From Dillenia suffruticosa (lineage: Eukaryota; Streptophyta; Magnoliopsida; Dilleniales; Dilleniaceae), in the NCBI GenBank assembly GCA_033439265.1, contig JAVTVX010000001.1:21160608-21224607 (forward strand): a stretch of 64,000 nt of DNA, read 5' to 3'. The notes beneath the pieces were generated by a model. It was not told the DNA's origin. It was given only the letters and a program-made list of their open reading frames with translations, and ran no database searches. Of this stretch, positions 23,320 through 34,167 are shown piece by piece. The position numbers were made by a program, and so were the translations under genes. Every line of letters begins with the position of its first letter. Position 1 is the first letter of the stretch.

Positions 23320-23850
23320 CGAAGAAGAACCGGCCCAGACCCGCGGGCACGTGACACGCACGCGCCAGGAGGCGCGTCTGCTAGGCGCGTGGACTTCACG
23401 CGCCACACAGGCGCGTGAACGGGCAGGGTCAGCGGATCGGGTCGGACCCTGACCCGGTCCGACCCGCAAACCGACCCGACCGGGTCGGACTCGAACCCGT
23501 TGACCGGTCAGTCGGGTCAACCCCTGACCCGTTGACCGGGTCAGTCGGGTCAACCTTGACCCGTTGACCGACCCGGTCTGACCGGCTCAACACGGCTCAG
23601 CGCGTGAAGGCGCGTGAGCCGCGCCCCGCGACTGGGCGCGCGTGAGCCGAGCCGCGCCAGGCGCGTGGCAGCGCGTCTGAGCCGGGCCGCGCGTCTGGCG
23701 CGTGAGCCAGACTGCTGCCAGCGCGTGGAGGCGCGTGGCAGCGCGTGGAGGCTCACCGCCGGCGCGTGGAGGCGCGCGGCGGCGCGTGGATCGCACCGCC
23801 GGCGAGCGGCGGCGCGTGACGGTCCCCGTGCGGCGCGTGAGAACGCTTAA
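23320..23850 (+). repeat. GC-rich, CpG-rich leader of the Copia element
   Basis: About 530 bases of very high GC content in an AT-rich region. The first part repeats short units built on GACCCGTTGACCGGGTCAG and related inverted versions. The second part repeats GGCGCGTG/GCAGCGCGTGGAGGC units. Open frames on both strands here are low-complexity and not convincing proteins. It lies between the primer site and the gag remnant, where packaging and leader functions reside in such elements; any role is inference. Confidence 0.85.
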
Positions 23851-24429
23851 AATTGAATTTTTTCAATTTTTGGGGGTCCTACATCCATAAATGTGACTTT
23901 TTGTGGGTTTTTGTATGCCGAATCACAATCCAAATGGTAAGATGCGATTCCAAGTTGTGGTGTATGGTGTCCGTTGACTCATACGCTCGCTTTGGGGTCG
24001 TATTCAAGTCATTTTGGTCTTGATCATTCGTAGGGCGTACAAAAATGAGATAATAAGCATCTCCAAGTCACAAATATCTCTCTTAATGCGTTGAGAACTG
24101 TCGTATTAAATTTTTTGTAAATTTTTGCAAGGAGAGTAAACTGAATGATATGATCTGCGCGATTTTATGAGTAGATTCGGTTTATTCTCGAGAGACAAAA
24201 ATCTAACGGGAATCTGAGGCAAGAGATGATGGGCCCCAGGGTGGGTACCGCGCCTCAGAATATACGAGATAAAGAGATCTATCGTGTATGGGACAAAAGA
24301 TTTGTCAAGTTAGGGCAACGCTTAACAGTGGCATACACGATGACTTAGTCTCGTTTTTCGAGTCATATTTTATGAACACGTCGGTTCGACTCGTCCCATA
24401 AGAGCATAGTGTTGCTCTCTTCGGCTCCT

Positions 24430-24760
24430 ATGTGAGGATGCAGAAGAAAAGGGTTAATCATACAATGAAGCAAATGGCGAGTATGATCACCGAGTTAATA
24501 TATACGGACGAGTAAATTTCGGATGAAATTTAGGTACTGGATGTGATCCAGTTTTTTACCTGATTCATGGGAAACCGTGAAATACTATCTCACATTTGAC
24601 GAAAGTATTCGTACTTTCGTTGACGTGAGTACATATTGTGATCTCGATGAGGAGCACCTAGAGGCGAGTAGGCCACACTCGAGTCATGCTTATTCAGAGG
24701 AGTCAAGTAAGGACTTCCCCGGCGCTAAGCCTAGCGAACGAGACTCGAGATCTAGGTAAT
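24430..24760 (+). pseudogene. gag remnant of the Copia element
   Basis: Broken frames resemble a plant Copia gag (UBN2-type): ITELIYTDE and VLDVIQFF in one frame, then LTFDESIRTFVDVSTYCDLD and EEHLEASRP in another. Stops and at least one frame change prevent a gag protein. It would have formed the particle shell around the element RNA. Confidence 0.75.
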
Positions 24761-24779
24761 AAAAATCATCCGACAAAAC

Positions 24780-25140
24780 CGACAACGAGGTACAAGAACG
24801 CAAGAAGAAGGAATTTGTTTATACCAAAGAAATTGCTACGTTTGAGGTAGATTTGGTCATTTCGCTCGTGAGTGTGACTAGCAGAAATAAATATTCTTCT
24901 TCTTTACGTGGTGTGAGATTTTTCTCATTCACTATAATACTCGCTGATTTCTCTTCTTTGAAATCAGGAGCAACCGACCACGTAACTCGAGATAGGAGTG
25001 CGTAATCCGTCAAGTGAATCCTTAAGTTTGGAGGATTTACGTTAAGGACAGAGCATTCGTCGTTGTCAGAGGGAACGACACTTGCTATGACGTCCTCAAT
25101 ATTGTAGGTATTTGACGGATCTACAAATTTGTACCTTGTC
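24780..25140 (+). pseudogene. Protease remnant of the Copia element
   Basis: The retroviral-type aspartic protease signature survives as KSGATDHVTRDR at about 24961-24996. The catalytic aspartate of DSGA is replaced by lysine. Stops follow shortly after. It once processed the gag-pol polyprotein. Confidence 0.75.
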
Positions 25141-25349
25141 TAAAATTGACTACGATATGCGTGAAATTATTCCATTGTTTTTAATACGACAATTTTCTGA
25201 ATTATTCTGGTTTTAATCCATGATGAAATGTATGCATTGGGTATTACTCTTTCTAATGGTTTTTTAGTAGTTCTACTATTGACTTTACATCTGATTGCGT
25301 AGATGATGATGTAAATGAATGACATAGTAGACTTAGACACATGGGGTAA

Positions 25350-26000
25350 GAGATGATGAATCGGTTAGTAGCGAGAGGTTTCTTGGACCCGCTAACCAGA
25401 TTCGAGTTACCCGTATGTGAGTTTTGCCTAGTCGGCAAAATGACGAGAAAACCATTTGGCGATGCAATGAGAGCTGGGACTCCATTGCAGTTAACTATTG
25501 TGTTTTCCTTCTTTTTATTGTGGTCTCATGAGCATGAGAGCCGGAAATGGAGTTGTGTAAAAAATGATGCTTATAGACGCTTACGTGCGTTTCGGTTCAT
25601 CTATCTGATCTCGCATCAGTCTGAGGCATTAAACTGCTTCAGGAGGTTCATAAGCGAGATTGAGAGTCAATTAGACTCTTAGAACCGAGCGAGAACGCAA
25701 GTATTCGTCTAAACTACACATGGGACTCTGTTTCGATAAGAGTATTACGAGACTACTGACTAGTAGTCAGTTCCCCATTGAGCTTAGGACAGGGAGGCAG
25801 CCTGACCTTAGCCACTTGAGGTTATGGGGTTGTGCCACGATTTCTCGCATTCACACGGTGAGTTAGACCCGCGAGAAAATATGTGTTCCTACGCGAACAC
25901 GAACGGCACTATAATCGAGATTGAGTCTCGTAATACTATATTTCTTGAGAATGATTTCCCTAAGAGAGGTGAAATCAATTTGGACCCTACCCTTTATGCG
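25350..26000 (+). pseudogene. Integrase remnant of the Copia element
   Basis: The gag-pre-integrase segment is visible as ELPVCEFCLVGKMTRKPFGD at about 25396-25460. An integrase core piece, RFIYLISHQSEALNCFRRFI, lies near 25600-25660. A WGCATISRIHT-like segment and RNTIFLENDF come from the 3' part of the integrase region. Several stops separate the pieces, so the cDNA-inserting enzyme cannot be made from this copy. Confidence 0.8.
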
Positions 26001-26129
26001 ATGGATGAGCTTAGTGGCTCGGGGAGCCCAACGGCGGGATACAAGAATCCACTACGGATCTTGATCTCAGTGGGAGCGATCCATCAAGAGGTAAAGATTT
26101 TTCTCTCCTCCTAAGAGTATCGAGAATGC

Positions 26130-26920
26130 GTATTTAAACGTTGTTTCTCGTTGCAAAAGATGAGAAATCTAAAACGGTCCGAGAGGCTCTCGAGAGTTCT
26201 GCAAAAGATGCAAAATACCGTTTATTGAAGGTCATAAATGAAGAGAAGGAATTGATGAGAATCAACGGGGTCTGGGACCTAGTTGATTTGCCTAAGGGCG
26301 GAAGAACTATTGGGAACAAGTAGGTTCTCAAAGTCAAGATAAAGGTTAACGGATTGATGAAGAGGTAAAGGACCCGTCTAGTAACCAAGGGTTACACTTA
26401 GACTGTGGGGTGGACTATCGAGGAGTCATAGTCCAATTTATCTCGATCCGTTTATCTTTCAGCGATTGTCACGAACATGGATTAGGAGTCACATTACAAG
26501 GATGTAAATACCGCTTTCGTATTGGAAGTAAAGATGAGGCGATCTACATGGAGCATCCCTCTGGGTTCGTTCTAGTAGATCAGATGTATAAGGTCTATTG
26601 ATTTTCGAAATCAACATATGACCTTAAGCCATCATCTAGACAGCGGCGCTTGAGATTTCACGAGAAGGTGATATCTTATGGTTTTGTAATGATCGAGTAG
26701 GATCATTGCATATATCTGATACGTCCCGATGACTCCTTTATGAGCATGTTCGCATATGTAGGTGACATACTGTTGGCTGGGAACAACAGAGAGTATCTAA
26801 TGACCATTGTAACATGGTTATGAGGTTTTAGTTCATTCTCAGATTTTGGATCCATAGGGATCGCTTGAGAATGGTGTTGACTCTCTAACAAGAGTTTTAC
26901 ATCAGGTAGATTCTTAAGCA
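26130..26920 (+). pseudogene. Reverse transcriptase remnant of the Copia element
   Basis: Pieces run from NGVWDLVDLPKGGRTIG (about 26255-26310) through RLVTKGYT, IYMEHPSGFVLVDQMYKVY and TYDLKP to YVGDILLAGN at 26755-26784. Numerous TAG/TGA stops interrupt them. The catalytic box YVDD has become YVGD (a glycine codon at 26761-26763), so this copy lacks reverse-transcriptase activity even apart from the stops. Confidence 0.88.
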
Positions 26921-27059
26921 TTTCGAGAAAAGCGATGACAACCTAAAAGATACTCTAATCGCTAAAGATAAAAAGACCTGAATCTTGACACATGCCCTAG
27001 AATTTATAAAAAAAATAAGGGAGATAAGTAGAATCCCTTACTCCAGTGCAAAATACATT

Positions 27060-27720
27060 TCTAGTGTATGCGATGAGGTATACACGTGTGATATACAATT
27101 TGATGTATGCGATGAGGCATACATGACCAGACGTTTATTTAGCAGTCGATCTGGTGAGTAGGTATTAATAGAATCCTGAAAGGGATCACTGTAGAGCAGT
27201 GAAAAAGGATTCCGAAATATCTCATTTGAACTGCAGAGCTCTCCATGTGTTACGGATGAGGTGATTTGCGTTTTGTGGTTGAGATTCAGATACTGACTGG
27301 GAGTAGTGATCTGAATAAACGCAAAAGGTTTTATCTTCTTAGAGTAGTAAGAAGAGAACCTGTATATCTCTATTTACGATAGAGACTGAGCTTGTAGTGT
27401 GCTCAATTGCAGTTCATGAGAATGGTTGGCTTCAGAAATTTTCTGGAAGACTTAGAGGTTGTGACAGATAGTGGGAGGTCAGTGATGATTATTGTGATAA
27501 TCAGACCGACACTGTCATCAAAAGAGACCCTAAGTGTAATAGCAAAGCCAAACACATTAATACCGAAGACCACTATGAGAGATATTACCGAGAAGGGTAT
27601 TGTGACATCTAAGTACACCTCAGCATGAGAGCTGATCTCTTCAGAAAACCCGTTGTGAGAGATTCCTTTGTGAGGTAAGGAATCATTGGGTTTAGTGTAC
27701 TTTAACATTTCTCCTTATAT
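27060..27720 (+). pseudogene. RNase H remnant and end of pol of the Copia element
   Basis: A degenerate RNase H region shows VYLAVDLVSRY, FLEDLEVVTDSGRSV, and a terminal segment near 27630-27720 that reads LISSENPL and ESLGLVYFNIS with stops between. It would have removed template RNA during reverse transcription. The frame is broken throughout. Confidence 0.7.
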
Positions 27721-28842
27721 ACTGTTTTAGATGCTTATTTTAATATATGACATGTATGCATTAATGAGTCACATATTTATTTCCTGCATCATTTGTTGTC
27801 ATATATTGTGATCTTGTGATAAAAGATGTGTCAGGCAGGCATGGTCGACTCTCTCACACGAGTGACCACCTCCGACTCTGAGTGAGCGGAGATGAGACGG
27901 ATTCTAGTCGTAAGAGGCTTTGAGAGTAGCCCTACTAGAACATAAGTCGCCCTGATATGTGTTCAGGATTAGGTCATATGCGATATGACCGACATGGAAA
28001 TACCCACATCCATGTTGCCTGTAAGCAGCCAGGTATGAGATCTCAGATATCACCTGCGATTTGTGATATTGTCTCTGAGTTGCTCTCTCTGAGATCTCTG
28101 GGTAAAGTCTTATGTGTAGACTGAGTCCCGTACCTGTACAGTGTTAGAGAAATCTGACATATGCCCTTTGAGAGATGGGGGAATAACACTGTGGCACGTG
28201 TTTCATACCACGTGTGATGAGACGACCATGGGATAGTGGGAGCTATTATTTGAGACGATAGTTTGATCATGATCCCCGTTCCCACTGTGTGAGACCTGAG
28301 ATCCATTGGGTGGGATCTCTTATGCCCTTATTACTTTCGGCTGTCTCTAGAAGTATTGGTTCAGTGTTGCTACTTTAGTCTGTTTACCTATGGCCCGGAA
28401 GATAAATTGAGGTCTAAGGGGCAGGTCTAGGAAAGCAGCTGAATTGAGACCGATAGATTCGAGTTTGGGAAAAGGAAGGCCAATAGTCATTACATCATTG
28501 TTATGTATTCATAGGTCGACCTATTGTGTTAATCCATGTTGGGATTCAAACATAATAATGAATACATAGTCGAGCAAATTGATTGGGGATCACTTTCGAT
28601 GAGGAAAGTGGCTCGATGGATGTAAATACATTGAGTCTGGGGTATAGCGAGTTATTTTTATACTAACAGTGACTTCTCGATCATCCTAACAGGTGTATCG
28701 AGAAGTCTTTGCTTGCAGGTGTACTCGCCGGTCGCACGACGCCCAATCCAGTATGAAGGTCCAGTAGGGTGATGTGATAAATCGCATGAGTTGCGATCTT
28801 GTGATTGACGGAAGTGAAATGCCCTAATGTGCAAGTGGGAGA
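27721..28842 (+). other. 3' noncoding region and polypurine tract of the Copia element
   Basis: No coding potential is recognised. It ends with AAGTGGGAGA directly before the 3' LTR at 28843, matching a polypurine tract that primes plus-strand synthesis. Confidence 0.8.
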
Positions 28843-29332
28843 TGTTGGTTATTGATGCCCATTATGGGCATTTGGGTAATTAAGGAATGGGGTAACTCCC
28901 ATCCTTAATTACCATTAACCAATATTTTGGTAACCCCCAACCAATTAAGTGAATTGGTCTTACCTTCCTTCTGAGAGAGAAAACAATAGAGAAAACTCTC
29001 CTTCTCCTACCTTGTGTGTGGAGAGAAGCCATGTGAGGCAACTATGGAGGCTAGGGTTTCACATATTCTCTAGAGAGAGAAACTAGAGAGAGTGATGGAG
29101 ATTTTCGCGTAGGAAAATCTCCCATCGTCAGACGATTCACCGGACATGAGGATTGCGGCGTTGTGATGCTGTGGTGGTGATTCGACTAACCTCGTGATCA
29201 CCATCCGACCGTGCGATCCGTTCGAGGGACATCGCGACACGGTAGATTTTGGAGACCGCCCAATAGAGGTATTTATCCCGAAAATTCCGACCTATTTAAT
29301 TCACGCTTCCGCATGCGCGATTAAATCCAACA
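28843..29332 (+). repeat. 3' LTR of the Copia element
   Basis: Same length as the 5' LTR (490 bp), TGTTGG...CCAACA ends, about four differences. It is followed directly by the second ACAAC target copy at 29333-29337. Confidence 0.95.
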
Positions 29333-29538
29333 ACAACTATTGCAAATATGATGATCCTAATCTTCAACTCTTCATCTCTCTAAGCTTTGCCGCTTCCAAA
29401 TTGTGCACCGTGTTTGGCAGGAGGCGCACCATACTCTTTGCTTCTTTATTTTTCATGGCTGCCGCGCCGCTGTCTTGAGTGCCTTAGGTGAAAAATTTGG
29501 ATGCTCATTGTTGGAAGAGTCCACATTGGAATTGGTGT

Positions 29539-29569
<31 letters not shown>

Positions 29570-29700
29570 ACTATTATTCTTTCTGATTTGAGTATAAGAA
29601 TCCCGTCGGGTGAAGCTTTTGCAGGTTTTGTATTTAATCTAGCGAACACTCTCAGCACAGACAGAAGAGTAGATATTTGTGGAGGCAAAAATCAACTCTA

Positions 29701-30198
29701 ACAGACTCTATTCATTTTATTTAATTAAATGAAATTATATAAATATAAATTTTAAATTATATATCATATAATCATATTTAAATATAAACTTTATACGTAA
29801 AATGATTGAAAACCACTTAAGTTCAATTGTTTAGTTAAAGTAATCGAGATTGACCATACATTTAAAACATTAGTCTAAAAAAATAAATAACTCAAATATT
29901 TTCTTATTCTACTCGTCTCGTTTCCAACCTTATACGATATTGATTTTAAACATTCTAGACATGGAGCGAGCAAGAAAAATTTACGAGTCCGGTCAATTTC
30001 TCACCGTTCCCATTACGCCACGCAGTGTTTTGGCGGGGCCCAGTGTCACAGCTTGAGCAATCACTTTGTGACTCGTCATATTGTAAAAACCGGGCCCCAC
30101 AACTACAACTTAAAATGTACTAAACATTTCCAGAACCAATCAACCACCTCCACGGGAGCAAATCCAACAACCCTAGACGTGTCTGTCTTATTAGCTTC

Positions 30199-30239
<41 letters not shown>

Positions 30240-30380
30240 CCACTATATTTCGATTGTGTCAGACAAGACTCGAGAGAGAGAGATAGAGAGTTTTTGAGGT
30301 TTTTTTTTCTTCAATACGTATAAATTGAGATCGGAATCGGTGGCGGTGAGTGTTGATTGATATTTTGATTTTGAGATCAA
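29701..30380. other. Intergenic DNA and UBC32-like promoter/leader
   Basis: AT-rich up to about 29960. The last 180 bases include a CT dinucleotide run (30201-30237) in the putative 5' leader of the E2 gene. No other gene is seen. Confidence 0.55.
30201..30237 (+). repeat. CT microsatellite in the UBC32-like leader
   Basis: An uninterrupted CT run about 145 bases upstream of the ATG. CT-rich leaders are common in plant housekeeping genes. Confidence 0.85.
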
Positions 30381-33300
30381 ATGGCGGAGGAGAAGTACAA
30401 TTTGAAGAATCCGGCGGTGAAGAGGATTCTTCAGGAGGTAAAGGAGATGCAATCCAATCCTTCTGATGATTTCATGAGTCTTCCTCTTGAGGTTCGCATT
30501 TTCTTCTTCATCTTCTCTCTCTCTCTCACATACACAAAAAAATCCTAATTTGATTGTGTTGTTTCTTAGTATCTGTCAATCAACAAGTTAGGGTTCTGTT
30601 TTGGGTTTGTTTTGATTCCAGATCCGTTCAGTTCCTTCAGTTTCGTTGGATTTTTTGGGTTTCTTTTGGCGCGTTGCTATTCTTAGCCTATTGATCGTTC
30701 GTGAATCGTTTGTGGGTTGAATTAGGATCACAATCGGGTGATGGGCTGAGATATGGAGTTGATTTGGTAATTGATTTTGCTGGTAATCGTGTTTAGTGTT
30801 CTAATTCCATGCTTATTCTTAGTTTGACTGTCTGAAAATTTGGTCATGAATTGTTCGTTAACTTGTTCGTGGTTGAATTAGGACCGCTAATTGGGTGATG
30901 GGTTGAGATATGGAGTGGATTTTGTTATTGATTTTACTGGTAATCATATTTAGGTTCTAATTCCGAGCTGATTTTTTGTTAGTATGTGTAGAAATTTGGT
31001 CATAATCTATGTTGCAGAAGTTGCTGATTCAGAAATTTGTTGGTTAATCGTATGAGGATTAGGGTTTTGTTTATCTTGTTGAGTCAGTGAGAAAGAGAAA
31101 TAAAACCTGAAATGAGCTTAAGAACTGGTACTAATGTATACAGCATGAATTTAAGAAGAAGAGAATGCTAATATGAACTCGAACACTCTAATGACTAATT
31201 TATAGAAACTATGCGTATATCTGGCTGAATGAGCGTATGGGGAGAGAATTTGTCTTTAGCAACCGGAAATCAACTTGTGGCTTATATAGTGGACCTGAAC
31301 TAGTTTGGGACCTAACCCTTAGTTGTGCAGAACTAGAAGGTGGTATTATGCAGCTTTTGTTTGTTTAGTTTTGGGTTTGGTTTCTTATTGATTTGTTACT
31401 TGTTGAAAATGTTAGATTAATGCAAAGGTTGCTTGCAGATATGCATAATTGATTTGTTTCTGTTATGTATTGGTTGTATACGTGTATTGGTTCTGTACAA
31501 TGCATGCAGCGTGTTTCAGGCTGCATGTCCGTTGGTACCTTTTGGGTCGTCTAGAAGTACCATGTAAACAGGATGTAAGTGTATTTTAATTTGTGAGTAA
31601 GCTCCAGGAATTTGGAAATAAACTCCTCTGTCTGTCCCCCACATGCATGTCTATGCATGGTGGCTCTTCTTACAATTTGTAACTGCATTGTTTCTCCTCT
31701 AACAGAATCATTCCTTATGTTACTTTCGATTTTGTAAAGCAGCAATGGCTTTTGGTGCAATTTAAGGAAATTTGAGGGAAAACTTAACCAATAGTCAACA
31801 TTATTGGTGTTCAGTACCTATATAGTAGTTAACACCTATAGTCACTTGCAAGTAGCATGCAAGTGTTGCTTTGAATGGGTGATGTTTCATTAGGTGGAAG
31901 CATACATGCTCCAGCATATAAGCTGGCTCAGCCATAGTGACAAGAGTTAGTGACCTTTTTGGAATTCATTCAGCAGAAGCATTCTTGCTTCAGTGCATAA
32001 GCTGGCTCAGCCATAATGTGGAGAGTTGGTGGCCTGTGCTGAATAGGAAGAATCCATTATGGATAAGACATAGATATTAACCATCATTAGGATGGCTCAA
32101 ATGTTGCCAAATTTGCTGATTCTATGTGATCAGCCATGTAAGAGCTGAATGATTGATATGCATGATGTGGATAACCAGTGCCAGGGAGGGAGAAAATTCC
32201 ACCTCCCCTCCCTCACCACTTATGATTCTTATTTAGATATTGCTTGGGTCCCTTTTAATGGTACTTACAGAGTTGCAGTCTTATGGAGACGTGAGCTCTT
32301 TTCACTTTTTAGCAGCCACTTAACTTCATTGGACCTCACGAGTTACTTCATCTGTTCATATACAATCTGACCTATCCTCTAACTATTCTGTAACTCGTTG
32401 GTGTCAGGAAAATATCTTTGAATGGCAATTTGCCATCAGGGGACCTGGTGATTCAGAGTTTGAGGGTGGAATTTATCATGGACGGATCCAGTTGCCTGCA
32501 GATTATCCATTTCAGCCCCCTTCATTTATGCTACTGACTGTAAGATCTGTCTTCTTTTTGAAATGCCTTAAAAGTTTACAACAGTTGAAATTTTTCCTCT
32601 TTGTAATTCTTTTGCTTTTTAGTCATTATTTATTTTCTTATTTTGGTGGCGCATGGGCATGTGTGAGATGCTATTTTATTCTTTCCACTTCTTTTTTTAA
32701 TTATGATCCACTTATTTAATTCTGCTGTTTTTTGCTTCCAGCCCAATGGACGGTTTGAAACCCAAACCAAGATATGCTTAAGCATATCCAATCATCATCC
32801 TGAGCACTGGCAGCCATCATGGAGTGGTAAGATTCATTCATCTTCACATCCTCTGGATATTACCTAATTAACCTCTAGATGTTAGGGGGGATCAGATTCT
32901 GGATATTGACATGCAGACTAACCCTGGAACTACAAATTTTTCTTTTATAGAAAACAATTAGACATGCACAAGATCGCATGGATTTTCTTGGTAGATATCT
33001 TAACAAGGAAAGTCTGGACCCAACTTCTTGTTAAATATACCAGATCTCTGAAACTTCAGCTGTGAAGAGTGATGGATCCTGGAACTTCTGTGGAACAACA
33101 CTAGCACACTCGCGTATTCAATACACATGCTTGTGTTTTATAATAACTAAACATAATAACATTTTACAAATCAAGTGATCCTTTGTATTTGTTGATTAGA
33201 CAAATGTGTATTAAAAAATTATAAAACTTTTTCCTTACCATCTGCCTTACTTTATGTTTGTTTCTTTTTTTTGGGGGGGGGGAGTGTATTTAAGGAAAAA

Positions 33301-34167
33301 AATGAGTGGGGCACTTGTGCATACAGAGCCACATTTGCATCAGGGGCTTCACATCTTCTTCTCCCTGAATTGTAGAAGGAATGTACCATAGAAGAAATCG
33401 TCAAGTATTTGCATTTTATCACATTTATATTGTTCTCTTGTCCCAGATTGATAGCTTGTGGTTTTGGTGTTTCTTATTTTGTAAATTTTCTGTTGTCAAA
33501 ATTACTCATCAACCTATGTGGTTGCTGGCAGTTCGGACTGCTTTGGTTGCCTTGATTGCTTTCATGCCTACCAACCCCAACGGGGCACTGGGGTCTCTGG
33601 ACTATAAGAAGGAAGAAAGGCGTGCATTGGCCATCAAATCTCGGGAGGCAGCCCCGAAATTTGGAACTCCTGAACGTCAAAAGCTAATCGATGAGGTTTG
33701 TTTTGAGTCTACCCCAATTTGACATTCTTGCAACTTGTATGTTCATAGGCTAAAAACTTCTGATGCAACAGATTCATGAATATATGCTAAGCAAGGCACC
33801 CCCAGTTCCTCAGTTAATAACTCAGGAAGGGCATTCAACCAACCAAGAGAATGAACCTCAGGTTAGCTCTCCAAGTTCTGATAGTGCATCTGCTGATATT
33901 GAAGTGCCTCCAAATCTCGAAGGTGGTAACCAGATTGTGGAAGAAGTTCCTCCTGTTGTCAATCCCGTTCCCGTCGTGGGACAGCTACCTGCCACAGACT
34001 CTAGGCCACAACTATTGCAGAGGCCCACACCAAATGTGCCAAAACAGGCAGATGATCGCTTGTTCACGTGGGCTGCTATCGGACTTACCATAGCTATTGT
34101 GGTTCTGTTGCTGAAGAAGTTCATGAAATCTTCCAGCCATGGTCCCATCTTCATGAATGAGTCTTAG
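30381..34167 (+). CDS. UBC32: Ubiquitin-conjugating enzyme E2, UBC32-like, tail-anchored (ERAD)
   Basis: Five exons (30381-30491, 32408-32539, 32742-32826, 33532-33695, 33772-34167) with GT-AG junctions join to 295 codons. The UBC core covers about residues 10-165. ADYPFQPPSFMLLT and KICLSISNHHPEHWQPSW mark the Ubc6/UBE2J type, which lacks the usual HPN-to-active-site spacing; the active cysteine is Cys93. A Ser/Pro/Glu-rich linker (175-255) precedes a single C-terminal membrane segment (about 261-279), typical of ER tail anchors. The enzyme passes ubiquitin to ER-associated degradation ligases, and Arabidopsis UBC32 affects salt and brassinosteroid responses. It could equally be the UBC33/34 branch; length and linker favour UBC32. 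Intron 1 is long (1916 bp). No disruption is seen. Confidence 0.92.

Larger units (their letters stand above)
22292..29332 (+). mobile_element. Copia-type LTR retrotransposon, complete ends, degenerate coding region
   Basis: A 7041-bp element inserted in STP exon 2. It has identical-length 490-bp LTRs, TG...CA ends, a 5-bp target duplication, a primer binding site and a polypurine tract. Internal remnants appear in the order gag, protease, integrase, reverse transcriptase, RNase H, which is Copia order. Every domain is interrupted by stops and frameshifts, so it cannot encode its own replication proteins. The LTRs differ at only about four of 490 sites, which implies a recent insertion and mobilisation by proteins from another copy. 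A very GC-rich leader follows the primer site, and a noncoding stretch of about 1.1 kb precedes the 3' LTR. Confidence 0.95.
21982..29700 (+). pseudogene. Sugar transport protein (STP/hexose carrier) pseudogene split by an LTR retrotransposon
   Basis: Exon 1 (21982-22099) encodes the start of a plant proton/hexose symporter of the major facilitator family (MANTGYEADFKSKMAAYVLF, then FGGLMFGYDIGISG). After an intron with GT and AG ends, exon 2 (from 22209) reads GGVTSMDDFLIKFFPHVREK up to HEDN, where a Copia element is inserted. The frame resumes after the element as YCKYDDPNLQLF, then AASKLCTVFGRRRTILFASLFFMA. Further lesions follow: about eight residues are missing in the second membrane segment, a frameshift precedes a stop at 29479, another shift leads into MLIVGRVHIGIGVSF, and a run of 27 T (29543-29569) follows. 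Nothing clearly STP-like remains after about 29660. The 12-helix transporter cannot be made. Confidence 0.9.

Noticed and set aside
23224-23890. Several Arg/Ala/Pro-rich open frames on both strands
   Set aside because: They are shadows of the CpG-rich repeat in the Copia leader, with no domain content and overlapping each other in all frames.
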